Shown: in pieces, positions 16,338-24,225 of the stretch
Layout: every line of letters begins with the position of its first letter
Position numbering within the stretch: the first letter of the stretch is position 1
NCBI RefSeq assembly: GCF_036227325.1
Contig: NZ_CP109467.1
Location: 3,100,001 to 3,164,000, forward strand
Direction: 5' to 3'
Source: Streptomyces sp. NBC_01465
GTDB taxonomy: Bacteria > Actinomycetota > Actinomycetes > Streptomycetales > Streptomycetaceae
Length of the DNA stretch: 64,000 nt
Position numbers and translations under genes: made by a program
Notes under the pieces: generated by a model
What the model was told of the DNA's origin: nothing
The model's input: only the letters and a program-made list of their open reading frames with translations
Databases searched by the model: none

Positions 16338-16374
16338 GCCGGGGCGGGCCGTGAATCAGACGGCCCGCCCCGGC
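16338..16374 (+). terminator. Terminator after the small secreted protein gene
   Basis: Perfect 15-bp GC-rich inverted repeat (16338-16352 with 16360-16374), 7-nt loop, 28 nt after the stop codon. It rules out the GTG at 16351 as the ABC gene start, since that codon lies within the stem. Confidence 0.8.
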
Positions 16375-16407
16375 CCGGCCGACCGTACCCCATCGAAATG
16401 GACACGC

Positions 16408-17085
16408 ATGCTCGTCGCGGAGAAGCTCTGCCACGCCTTCAAGGACACCCAGGTCCTGAACGGCGTACACCTGACGGTGTCGGAGGGTGAGACCGTGGCC
16501 CTGGTCGGGCCCAGCGGCTCGGGCAAGACCACCCTGCTGTACTGCCTCGCCGGGCTGCTCCGTCCGGACGCGGGCAAGGTCTCCTTCCGGGGCGCGGACA
16601 TCGTCGGGCTCGGCGAGCAGGAGCGTTCCGCGCTGCGCCGGACGTCCTTCGGGTTCGTCTTCCAGTCGGCCGAGCTGGTCCCCGAACTCACCCTGCGCGA
16701 GAACATCGAACTGCCGCTCGAACTCACCGGGGTGGCGGGCAAGGAGCGGCGCAGGCGTACGGACGAGCTGCTGGAGCGGCTCGGGCTCGGCGCGCAGTCG
16801 GGCAAGCGTCCGGCGAAGGTCTCCGGCGGGCAGGCGCAGCGTGCGGCCGTGGCGCGGGCCGTCGCCCACCGGCCCGCCGTGGTCTTCGCCGACGAACCGA
16901 CCGGCGCGCTCGACACCGCCAACGGCGCGACCGTCACCGACCTGCTCCTCGACCTCGCCAAGGAGTCCGGCAGCTCCATCGTGCTGGTCACGCACGACCG
17001 TGACCTCGCCGCTCGCGCGGGCCGCACGGTCGAGCTCCTCGACGGTGCAGTGGTGGTCAACTCCCTTACCGCGGACGCCTCATGA
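16408..17085 (+). CDS. ABC transporter ATP-binding protein (MacB/LolD type)
   Basis: A 225-residue single-domain ATPase that pairs with the FtsX-like permease encoded next. Walker A is GPSGSGKTTL, the Q-loop VFQSAELVPELT, the signature VSGGQAQR, and Walker B AVVFADEPTGALD, the exact pattern of the MacB/LolD/antimicrobial-peptide family. ATG 16408 is the first start beyond the terminator hairpin; its ribosome site is weak. The gene overlaps the permease by 4 bp (ATGA). Such pairs export peptides, extract lipoproteins or act as mechanotransmitters; which applies here is not evident. Confidence 0.9.
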   Translation: MLVAEKLCHAFKDTQVLNGVHLTVSEGETVALVGPSGSGKTTLLYCLAGLLRPDAGKVSFRGADIVGLGEQERSALRRTSFGFVFQSAELVPELTLRENIELPLELTGVAGKERRRRTDELLERLGLGAQSGKRPAKVSGGQAQRAAVARAVAHRPAVVFADEPTGALDTANGATVTDLLLDLAKESGSSIVLVTHDRDLAARAGRTVELLDGAVVVNSLTADAS

Positions 17086-19424
17086 GTGGGTTGCGACTGC
17101 TGTGGCGGGTGTTGCGCGGCGGCGGGGCCGCAGGGCTGCTGCGCCAACTCCTCATGATCGCCGGGATCTGCGTGGGCGTTCTCGTGCTCGCCTTCATCGC
17201 GTCCATGCCGGGCACTCTCGACGAACGCGCCGCCACTTCCTCGGCCCGCATGCCCCTTTCGACCGCCGGGCGGGCCGACGCCAACACCAACGCCAACACC
17301 AACACCGACGCCGACGGGCGGAAATTCTCGTACAGCCTGGTGCAGAGCTCCTGGGGTGGGCAGCGCTTCACCCGTGTCCTGATCGCCGACGCGGCCCCCG
17401 ATTCCCCGCTGCCGCCCGGCCTCTCCCGACTCCCGAAGCCCGGCGAGGCGATCCTCTCGCCCGCCGCCGAACGGGCCGCCGCAGACCGGGCGTTCGCGGC
17501 GCTCGTGCCCGGCCGTCGTATCGGACAGGTGCGGCCCGCGGGACTGCTCGGCCCCGATGACCTGTACGCGTACATCGGCGTCACCTCCGACCGACTCGGC
17601 GACCGCGCCGAGGCCAGGGGCTGGGGCGGGCTGAGCGCGGACGTGGCCGTGCGGGACCGGTTCTCGCTCGTACCGTACGAGCTGGCTCTCATCGTGGTGG
17701 CGCCCGGCGTCATCTATCTCAATGTGTGCGCCCGGCTGTCGGCCGCCACCCGCCGCAGGCGCTATGCCGCGCTGCGCCTCGTCGGCATGGACCCGCGCCG
17801 GGTGCTGCGGCTCGCCGCCGGGGAGTCGGCGGTGGCCGGAGCGCTGGGCACGCTGTCGGGGCTCGCCCTGTACGGCGTGGTCAACCGCTGGGTGGGGCCC
17901 TCCGGCGTGATCGGCTTCAGCTGGTACGCCGCCTCGTCACGGCTGACCGTGCCGCTCGCGGTGGCGGCGTTCGTCCTGGTCACCGTGGCGTCCGGGGCGA
18001 TCGGCGCCAAGAACACCGCGAAGGCGCTGGCCCGCCCCGTCGAGGCCCGGTTCGACGGCGCCGACCGGAGAGCCGGCTGGTGGCACGCGCTGCCGTTCGC
18101 GCTGGGCATCGGACTGATCGGGTTCCCCGTCGTGTCCGACGCCCTGGCGGACGGCCCGCCACGCGGTCCGGCCAGTGGCACCCAAGGGGTGCTGCTGATC
18201 GCCGGGATCCTCCTCGCCTCCGTGGGTGTGCTGTTCGCCGTACGTCCCCTGCTCGGCGCAGCCGCCCGCTGGATCGGCGGCGGGCGCGGTCCGCTGGCCG
18301 TACGGCTGGCGGCCCGCCGGGTCGAGCACGAGTCCGCGGGGCTGACCTGGCATTTGTCGGGGCTGGTCCTGCTGGTTCTGGTGGCCTGCGTCGGAGCGGG
18401 CGTACTGCACCAGAACGAGGTGGCGTCCAGCCTGCGCACGGGGCCCATGACCGTGGGCGTCGAAGCGCGGGAGGCCGCGCCCGCCGACCGGGCCGGGCTC
18501 TGGAAACTGCCCGCGGACCACCGCTGGGCCTGGCAGTCCAGCGTGCACCCGCAGGAGGCCCCGGCCACCGAGCCGCAGACTGCGCAGGACTGGGTACGGG
18601 CCTTCGGCGCGACCGTGGTCACCGCGGACTGCGCCACCGTCCGCGAACAGACCGGCCGCCCGCTGCCCGAGTGCGCGGACGGCCACGTCTACCGGATCGC
18701 ACAACAGGGTGAACTGACGCTGCCGCAGGGCCTGGAGCTGAAATTCCGCACCGGGACCGGGGCAGAGGCAGAGGACAAGTCCTCCGCGCTGACCACGCTC
18801 AAGGCCTCGGGCCCCACCCTCGACCTCGGGCGCGCCGCAGCCTTCGTGTCGGGTCCCGCACTGCTGTCCACCGGCCCCGTACCGGCCCTCGGCATCACCG
18901 AGGACACCCGTATCCAGTTCCGGATCGACGGAAGCCTTGCCGCAGCCGACGAGTTCGCCTCCGCCCTCGCCAAGGTGGCACCCGCGGCGACCGCGCGGGC
19001 GGGCGACCTGGACCTGGACGGTCTTGAGGACTACCGCGTACACCGGGGCACCATCGACAGCGGGGTGTGGATCGCCTTCCTGCTCGGCGCCTCCGCGTTT
19101 CTGATCAGCGCGATCGGCCGCGCGTCCGAGCGGCGCAGGGACGTCACCGCGCTCGTTGTGCTCGGCGTGCCGGTCCGCACCCTGCGCGCCGTGCAGTGGC
19201 TCCAACTCCTCGCCCCGCTCAGCCTGGTGCTCGCCCTGGCCCTGCTCACCGGGGCGCTCGCGGGCAACGCCGTACTGCTCCTGCAGGGCGCCTCCGCCGG
19301 CTGGTACGGCGGCACGCTCACCGCCGCTGGGCCCGCCGTGCTGATCGCCGTGCTGAGCGCGGCAGTGGTCGGCGCGTTCGTCACCGGTCTCCGCCCCCGA
19401 CCCGAGGATCTCCACCGTGCGTAA
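17082..19424 (+). CDS. FtsX-like ABC transporter permease
   Basis: A 780-residue membrane protein. One transmembrane segment lies near the N-terminus (about residues 22-42), a short extracytoplasmic section follows, then a cluster of segments between about 200 and 450, a large extracytoplasmic domain (about 465-650) and a final FtsX-type block of three segments (about 655-770). The two FtsX-like modules are joined in one chain, as in the large actinobacterial permeases that partner a MacB-type ATPase. It overlaps the ATPase gene upstream and the signal-peptidase-like gene downstream (8 bp), so the three are translationally coupled and likely form one complex. Confidence 0.87.
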   Translation: MSGLRLLWRVLRGGGAAGLLRQLLMIAGICVGVLVLAFIASMPGTLDERAATSSARMPLSTAGRADANTNANTNTDADGRKFSYSLVQSSWGGQRFTRVLIADAAPDSPLPPGLSRLPKPGEAILSPAAERAAADRAFAALVPGRRIGQVRPAGLLGPDDLYAYIGVTSDRLGDRAEARGWGGLSADVAVRDRFSLVPYELALIVVAPGVIYLNVCARLSAATRRRRYAALRLVGMDPRRVLRLAAGESAVAGALGTLSGLALYGVVNRWVGPSGVIGFSWYAASSRLTVPLAVAAFVLVTVASGAIGAKNTAKALARPVEARFDGADRRAGWWHALPFALGIGLIGFPVVSDALADGPPRGPASGTQGVLLIAGILLASVGVLFAVRPLLGAAARWIGGGRGPLAVRLAARRVEHESAGLTWHLSGLVLLVLVACVGAGVLHQNEVASSLRTGPMTVGVEAREAAPADRAGLWKLPADHRWAWQSSVHPQEAPATEPQTAQDWVRAFGATVVTADCATVREQTGRPLPECADGHVYRIAQQGELTLPQGLELKFRTGTGAEAEDKSSALTTLKASGPTLDLGRAAAFVSGPALLSTGPVPALGITEDTRIQFRIDGSLAAADEFASALAKVAPAATARAGDLDLDGLEDYRVHRGTIDSGVWIAFLLGASAFLISAIGRASERRRDVTALVVLGVPVRTLRAVQWLQLLAPLSLVLALALLTGALAGNAVLLLQGASAGWYGGTLTAAGPAVLIAVLSAAVVGAFVTGLRPRPEDLHRA

Positions 19425-20124
19425 TCCCTCCCGCCGCAATCTCTCCCGCCGCACTCTGATGGCGCTCGCCGGACTGCTGCTCACGCTGGGCACCGGCCTG
19501 TTCTTCGCTCTCCGCTACGACACCCACCTCGTCGGCACGGAGGCGATGGGCCCCACCTTCGAAGGCGACGACCAGGTCCTGGTGGACACCGCCGGTGCGC
19601 ACGGCGCGGATCTGCGGCACGGCGACGTCGTGGTCGTACGCGGCGACTGGCCTGGGGCGCCGGACGGGTACCGGTACACGGTGCGGGTGATCGGCCTCGG
19701 CGGAGAGCGGGTGCAGGGCACGCGCGACGGCTCGGTCACGGTGAACGGCACGCGCCTCGACGAGCCGTACGCCCACGGGGATCACTCCGCGTACGGCGCC
19801 TTCGACATCACGGTCCCGACCGGCCGGGTCTTCCTCCTCGCGGACGCCCGCAGTATCGCGGTCGACTCCCGGGCCTACCTCTCCACCCGCTCGGGCACCC
19901 TGCCCGCCGACGCCATCGAGGGCCGGGTCGCCGCGACGGCCTGGCCCGTATGGGGCCTGGCCACGGACCCGTCAACATCCTCCCGCCTGCCGCTGCCGGC
20001 CATGGCGGGGGCGGGTACCGCCGCGGGGGTCGTACTGCTGGCGCTGGCGGCGAGGCCGTGGTTCACCCAACTGCGGTCGCGTGTACGGTCATTGCGGCCC
20101 GGGGTGCGCGAGCGCACAACGTGA
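19417..20124 (+). CDS. Signal peptidase I-like protein lacking both catalytic residues
   Basis: The 235-residue product has the S26 layout: N-terminal membrane anchor (about residues 13-33), box B at about 42-52, box C/D (HGDVVVVRGD, YTVRVIGLGGERV), box E-like FLLADARSIAVDSR, and a second membrane segment near the C-terminus. But box B reads EAMGPTF where active enzymes have S-M-x-P-T (Ser replaced by Ala, codon GCG), and the Lys of K-R-V-[IV]-G is Val (GTG). The Ser/Lys dyad is therefore absent and the protein should not cleave signal peptides. Coupled to an ABC permease, it may be a substrate-binding or assembly subunit. The fold call is good, the role is unknown. Confidence 0.85.
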   Translation: MRNPSRRNLSRRTLMALAGLLLTLGTGLFFALRYDTHLVGTEAMGPTFEGDDQVLVDTAGAHGADLRHGDVVVVRGDWPGAPDGYRYTVRVIGLGGERVQGTRDGSVTVNGTRLDEPYAHGDHSAYGAFDITVPTGRVFLLADARSIAVDSRAYLSTRSGTLPADAIEGRVAATAWPVWGLATDPSTSSRLPLPAMAGAGTAAGVVLLALAARPWFTQLRSRVRSLRPGVRERTT

Positions 20125-20193
20125 AGGACCGCGGCCCCGTCCGTGCTCCCTTTGGCAGGAATTCCCGGGCTGAGGACGCTGGAGGCGCTCGTG

Positions 20194-20580
20194 TTACGGC
20201 CTAATGGGTTGATCTCCCCCGGGTCCGCGCATCTTCTCCGCAGCAAGCCTCTGCACGTTGGACAACACGTCAGGACCGCTGTCGAAGTCCGCGTCGGTGA
20301 GCGTGCCGCCCAACCGTTCGCGCAGAATTCCGCGCACCACGGCGACCTTCTCCAGTTCCTCGTGGGCCAGCCGATCCAGGAACGCATCGGCCGCAGGATC
20401 GGGCACAACCTCGAACATCCAGTGCCGCATCACAGCGTGGATCTCATGCACGCCGGCCGAGTTGATTGCCCGAACGAACTCCTCGCGGCGCTCCTCGGGC
20501 AGGGCTGCCCGGATGCCAGGGATGGTGTTGGGCACTTCGACCTCCACCCCGTCGACCATGGTCTTGAGCGGCTCCGCCAT
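20194..20580 (-). CDS. DUF6247-like small hypothetical protein
   Basis: A 128-residue acidic, helical protein without signal peptide or membrane segment. The N-terminal part (PNTIPGIRAALPEERREEFVRAIN) followed by HAVMRHWMFEV resembles the actinobacterial DUF6247 family, whose members often sit beside Uma2 nucleases or small toxins. Here the gene lies 15 nt downstream of a Uma2 gene in the same direction, so the two are probably co-transcribed. A modulating or antitoxin-like role is suggested by that pairing only. It converges with the signal-peptidase-like gene. Confidence 0.7.
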   Translation of the reverse strand: MAEPLKTMVDGVEVEVPNTIPGIRAALPEERREEFVRAINSAGVHEIHAVMRHWMFEVVPDPAADAFLDRLAHEELEKVAVVRGILRERLGGTLTDADFDSGPDVLSNVQRLAAEKMRGPGGDQPIRP

Positions 20581-20595
20581 GACCTGCTCCCCTCG

Positions 20596-21180
20596 CTAGG
20601 CGCCTGGCCGGGCACCGTAGACGGGAAGCGCCCCCGTCTCCAAGTCCCCGCCCAGCTCGCTCTCAAGGGGAACGGTCTCCCCGTACTTGCCGTGGACCAC
20701 ACCCCGGTACCCGTCAGGCGCTGGGCGCGTGAACAGCGACCAGGTCCCCGTGCGCGGGTCGACCTGCAGCAACCGGGCAACCCCCGCCGCCGCGTACCAC
20801 TCCGTCTTCTCGTTGATGCCCTTCAGCCGCTCGTTCGGCGAGATGACCTCGACCGCAAGCTCCACCGCGTCCGCGTCCAGCAGCCAACCGTCCGCTTCTT
20901 TGAAGGATCGCGGGCCGATGGTCAAGTCCGGCGTCGAGTAGTCATCGGGGTCATCCACCATCGGGACAGAGACGTTCTCGAAGGCTTCGTGCTCGGCTGC
21001 CAGGCCGGGGCGCATCGCATCGCGAAGGTCGATGACAAGCCCGGTGTGCTTCCCACTCGGGCCCGGAGACACCACGAGTTTGCCCCCGATGATCTCGACC
21101 CGCGCGCCAGTGGCCTGCGCAATCTTGCCCGCGGCCTCACGCAGGTGTCCGCGACGGACGGGGATGGATCTCAAACTCAT
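20596..21180 (-). CDS. Uma2 family (PD-(D/E)XK) putative endonuclease
   Basis: A 194-residue protein of the Uma2/DUF820 family, restriction-endonuclease-like fold. The likely metal-binding residues are Asp in YSTPDLTIGP and Glu in VELAVEVISPNER, followed by the helix with KTEWYAAAGVARLLQVD. These proteins are abundant in Actinobacteria and Cyanobacteria and their cellular role is unclear. It precedes the DUF6247-like gene by 15 nt. A second, more distant Uma2 gene is at 55998-56564. Confidence 0.85.
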   Translation of the reverse strand: MSLRSIPVRRGHLREAAGKIAQATGARVEIIGGKLVVSPGPSGKHTGLVIDLRDAMRPGLAAEHEAFENVSVPMVDDPDDYSTPDLTIGPRSFKEADGWLLDADAVELAVEVISPNERLKGINEKTEWYAAAGVARLLQVDPRTGTWSLFTRPAPDGYRGVVHGKYGETVPLESELGGDLETGALPVYGARPGA

Positions 21181-21195
21181 CTCCTCTCTTGTCGC

Positions 21196-21948
21196 CTACG
21201 CCACCGCGATGAGCGGGCCGCAGTCACGGCACCGTCCCGGCAGTGGGGCTCGGTAGGCGCGTTCGCAGCCGTCACAGGTCTGGAACGGGTCGGGGCGCAG
21301 TCGCTCCGGTGCGGCGGGGATCGGGGGCGGCAGGAGTTCGGCCAGGCGGTGGGCGAGGAACCCCGCCGGGTGGCGCAGAGGTTCAGCGGGCAGGTCGGCG
21401 GTCAGCGTGCGTCGTACAGCATCGGGGGCGATCCCCCGCTCCAGCCAGGCGGTGACGGCCGGGGCGAGGCGTTGCGTGTCGCGTACGGAGAGCAGCAGGC
21501 GGGGGTCGAGGGCGCGCAAGGAGGCCAGCAACTCCTGGGCGGATACGTGCCGTTCGGGACTCGGCGGGGCCTGCTCCGGCTCCGGGGCGGCAGCGGTCTG
21601 CGGCACGTTGTACGAGGTCGTGCGGGTCACGATCCGCCCGGAGGGCGTCCGCTCTCTGACCCGGGCCAGATACCCGTACGCCTCCAGCTCCCGTAGCGCG
21701 GAGGCGATCCGGATCTCCCCTTCGGGGAACTTCGCGGCCAGGACCTTGATCCCGACCGGTGCGCCCTCGGGCAGCGACTGGATGTGGGTGGCGAGACCGA
21801 TCGCGGTGAGCGACAGGTCCGGGTGCTGGGCGAGATGGTTTCCGACCACCGTGAACTGCTCGGTCTGGGGTCGGTCGACGTGTCCGATCCCGGATCGGGA
21901 AGGGCCGGACCGGGCGCGCGAGGGCGCGTTAAGCTGCTGCTCAGTCAT
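21196..21948 (-). CDS. Helix-turn-helix protein with C-terminal zinc ribbon
   Basis: A 250-residue protein of a type common in Streptomyces accessory regions. Residues about 30-120 form a winged-helix module (LSLTAIGLATHIQSLPEG, GEIRIASALRELEAYGYLARV), reminiscent of replication-initiator-like domains; a Pro/Glu-rich linker follows, then a helical region, and the C-terminus has CDGCERAY...CRDCG, a four-Cys zinc ribbon. It would bind DNA; target unknown. It ends 15 nt before the Uma2 start, so the three genes 21948-20194 may be one operon. Confidence 0.75.
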   Translation of the reverse strand: MTEQQLNAPSRARSGPSRSGIGHVDRPQTEQFTVVGNHLAQHPDLSLTAIGLATHIQSLPEGAPVGIKVLAAKFPEGEIRIASALRELEAYGYLARVRERTPSGRIVTRTTSYNVPQTAAAPEPEQAPPSPERHVSAQELLASLRALDPRLLLSVRDTQRLAPAVTAWLERGIAPDAVRRTLTADLPAEPLRHPAGFLAHRLAELLPPPIPAAPERLRPDPFQTCDGCERAYRAPLPGRCRDCGPLIAVA

Positions 21949-22193
21949 CAGGAAGGTGCTTCTTCCTCGGTGATCAGACCCTCGTTCGGGATTGCAGTCC
22001 CGGCGGGGGTCGTCTCATGCGTACAGGGGGATGTTGCTGCTGATCGCGGCTGACCTTTCCCCACCAACTTCCTTGATCGCCAGCCCATTTGGACCAATTC
22101 ACTCGTGTGGGTGACGGGACGGCGGGGTTGGGTGGGGTTGGTTCTTTCCCAGGTTCTTTGTCTTTGGCGTCGGGCCCGCCCGGAACGTGGCAC
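21949..22193. other. Intergenic region without recognised gene
   Basis: These 245 bp hold the leader of the HTH/zinc-ribbon gene and the 3' side of the ATP-binding protein gene, both on the minus strand. I see no supported coding sequence or strong hairpin. Confidence 0.4.
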
Positions 22194-22622
22194 TCAACGA
22201 CCCGGTGCCGGATCGATCTCCGCCCACACGGTCTTCCCCGGCACGGGCCCGGGCTCAACGCCCCACCGGTCCGCGTACACCCCGACGATGACGAGCCCCC
22301 GCCCCCACTCGGCGTCGCCCGGCGCCGGGTCGTGGGCGAGGGGGATCCGGTCGCCCCGGGTGTCGTAAACCTCGATACGGAGCGTGCCCACACCGGAGAG
22401 CGCGAGGCTCAGCCGGAAGTCGCGACCGGGGACGCGGCCGTGCGTGATGGCGTTGGCCGCGAGCTCGGCGACGACCTGGGCGGCGGCGGCGAACGGCAGC
22501 CCCCACTCTGAGAGTTGCTGGACAGCCAGCAATCTGCCAAGCCGCGCGCCGCGACGGGTGGACGACAGCTGAATGCTGAACTGGCGTACGGGCGCGGGCA
22601 TTTCGACGACTTCGTGACTCAT
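22194..22622 (-). CDS. RsbW-like ATP-binding protein (anti-sigma factor-type HATPase)
   Basis: A 142-residue single GHKL ATPase domain. The N-box is ELAANAITHGRV and the G2-type motif is GRGLVIVGVYADRWG. Such proteins act as anti-sigma factors/serine kinases or, in Streptomyces, accompany XRE and DUF397 proteins in developmental whiJ-like loci. It diverges from exactly such an XRE-DUF397 pair across 140 bp. Start is the ATG at 22622; an internal ATG 21 nt in would give a slightly shorter product. Confidence 0.85.
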   Translation of the reverse strand: MSHEVVEMPAPVRQFSIQLSSTRRGARLGRLLAVQQLSEWGLPFAAAAQVVAELAANAITHGRVPGRDFRLSLALSGVGTLRIEVYDTRGDRIPLAHDPAPGDAEWGRGLVIVGVYADRWGVEPGPVPGKTVWAEIDPAPGR

Positions 22623-22762
22623 GTCACTCAGGCTGCCGGGGCGCCCGTACGCCGGACAGCAACTTCATCTCTACGTACGGTGACTGTCCCGAGCTTGTCC
22701 AGCGCTGTCCCGGCTGTCCCGGGTGACGCAACGGGTACGGAGCCGGTTGGAGGTGGGTGCGC

Positions 22763-23608
22763 ATGAGCAACAACGACGAACCCGGCTGGGAGGTCGACCC
22801 CGACGACGAGTCGGGGGCGGCGGTGGTCGCGGCGGTGGGCCGCCAACTCAAGCTCTGGCGCGAGGCGGCGGGGATGCGGGCGGCGGAGTTCGGGGCGGCG
22901 CTCGGGTACGGGGAGGACCTCGTCTTCAAGGTGGAGGGCGGGCGACGGATCCCCAGGCCCGAGTACCTGGACGGGGCGGATGCACTCCTGCGCGCGGGCG
23001 GCAGGATCTCCGCAATGAAGGAGGACGTCGCACAGGTCCGATACCCGAAACGGGTGCGGGAACTGGCGAAGCTGGAGGCCCGAGCAGTCGAGTTCGCGGC
23101 GTATCACAACCACAACATCAACGGCCTCCTGCAGGAGGAGGGCTACATGCGAGCGCTCTTCGAAACCTGGCTGCCCGCCTACTCTGCTGACGAGATGGAC
23201 CGCATGGTGACCGCACGACTGGGTCGACAGTCCGTCTTCACACGGACACCCGCCCCCATGTTCAGCTTCGTGCAGGAGGAGGTGACCCTCCGCCGTCCGG
23301 TCGGAGGCACAATGGTTCTGCGGCGGCAACTCGAACACCTACTAGAGGTGGGCCAGTTGAGGAACGTGGCGATCCAGGTCATGCCGACCAGCCGCGCAGA
23401 CCATCCGGGGACAGCCGGCCTGATCGAGGTGCTGAAGTTCCCGGACGGGACTGCGGTAGGGCGTTCCGACGGGATGTTCAGCAGCCGTCCGGTCTCGGAC
23501 CCGAAGCAGCTCCGGATCCTTGAACTGCGCTATGGGATGATCCGGGCCCAGGCGCTCACGCCACGGGAGTCGCTGGAATTCATCGAGCAGGTGTTGGGAG
23601 AGACATGA
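22763..23608 (+). CDS. XRE family regulator with DUF5753 domain (WhiJ-like)
   Basis: A 281-residue DNA-binding protein. The N-terminal HTH (about residues 22-85) contains LKLWREAAGMRAAEFGAALG; the C-terminal DUF5753 domain (about 100-275) has MVTARLGRQSVFTRTPAP and EHLLEVGQLRNVAIQVMP, typical of the Scr1/WhiJ group. It overlaps the DUF397 gene by 4 bp (ATGA) and is divergent from the RsbW-like gene, reproducing the three-gene whiJ-type cluster found many times in Streptomyces genomes, where it influences development and antibiotic production. The ATG at 22763 has a GGAGG site; a GTG two codons earlier is possible. Confidence 0.88.
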   Translation: MSNNDEPGWEVDPDDESGAAVVAAVGRQLKLWREAAGMRAAEFGAALGYGEDLVFKVEGGRRIPRPEYLDGADALLRAGGRISAMKEDVAQVRYPKRVRELAKLEARAVEFAAYHNHNINGLLQEEGYMRALFETWLPAYSADEMDRMVTARLGRQSVFTRTPAPMFSFVQEEVTLRRPVGGTMVLRRQLEHLLEVGQLRNVAIQVMPTSRADHPGTAGLIEVLKFPDGTAVGRSDGMFSSRPVSDPKQLRILELRYGMIRAQALTPRESLEFIEQVLGET

Positions 23609-23871
23609 TCAACGAGCGCTCTGCCGAGGACACTTCAGAGCTGGAGTGGGTCAAGAGCAGCTACAGCAGCAGCAGCAACGGCAACGACTGCGTCGAGGTC
23701 GCCTGGGTCAAAAGCAGCTACAGCAGCAGCGGTGACGGCAACGATTGCGTCGAGGTCGCGACCACCCCCCGCACCATCCACGTCCGCGACTCCAAGAACA
23801 CCACGGGCCCCCAACTCACCTTCACCAGCGCCCCCTGGTTCGCCTTCCTGGCGACATGCACAACACCCTGA
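23605..23871 (+). CDS. DUF397 protein with an internal tandem duplication
   Basis: An 88-residue small protein. The DUF397 core W-x-K-S-S-Y-S...NDCVEVA occurs twice in succession (residues about 15-33 and 34-52), followed by the usual single TIHVRDSKN and the terminal LTFTSAPWFAFL strand. The duplicated unit is an exact 57-bp tandem at DNA level with few changes. It is translationally coupled to the XRE gene, the normal partner; the DUF397 protein usually modulates its regulator like an antitoxin. The doubled motif is unusual and could be recent slippage. Confidence 0.87.
   Translation: MINERSAEDTSELEWVKSSYSSSSNGNDCVEVAWVKSSYSSSGDGNDCVEVATTPRTIHVRDSKNTTGPQLTFTSAPWFAFLATCTTP
23647..23760 (+). 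repeat. 57-bp tandem duplication inside the DUF397 gene
   Basis: Units 23647-23703 and 23704-23760 both encode WVKSSYSSS(x)xGNDCVEVA. The copies differ at only a few bases and keep the reading frame. Confidence 0.85.
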
Positions 23872-24215
23872 CCGAGCACGCCCGGTGTATCTACGGCGAC
23901 GAGTACCGGCCCACCCCGGAGTGCGACCAGGAGCATCAGGAGCACTACTTCACCGAGGAACTCACCTTCGCCGACGCGGACGCGATCCTCGCCATGCTGC
24001 GTGAGCTCAGCCCGCACAGGGTCGACGGCCAGCTGCCGGTCTGGGTCCGGAACCTGTCCTACCGGCTCGTGCTCCTGCAGCGCCCGGACGATCCGACTCT
24101 GATGCGCGAGGCCGCCGAGAACCTGTGGCTGCACGGCCCGGATTGGGACGACATCGCAGCAGACCTGGTGAGACGGGCCGATGCCCTCGACAACGAAGAT
24201 CCACTCGGGCGCTAA
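23856..24215 (+). CDS. Conserved small hypothetical protein
   Basis: A 119-residue acidic, helical protein with a His/Glu-rich N-terminus (ECDQEHQEHYFTEE) and several Trp residues near the end (LWLHGPDWDDIA). It starts inside the end of the DUF397 gene (16-nt overlap), so it is likely co-transcribed with the XRE-DUF397 pair. No signal peptide or membrane segment. I do not recognise a characterised family. Confidence 0.65.
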   Translation: MHNTLTEHARCIYGDEYRPTPECDQEHQEHYFTEELTFADADAILAMLRELSPHRVDGQLPVWVRNLSYRLVLLQRPDDPTLMREAAENLWLHGPDWDDIAADLVRRADALDNEDPLGR

Positions 24216-24225
24216 CCTCCCACGC

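Noticed and set aside
16351..16407. GTG at 16351 as the start of the ABC ATPase gene
   Set aside because: It lies inside the perfect 15-bp terminator stem of the upstream gene, and the family N-terminus begins at ATG 16408.
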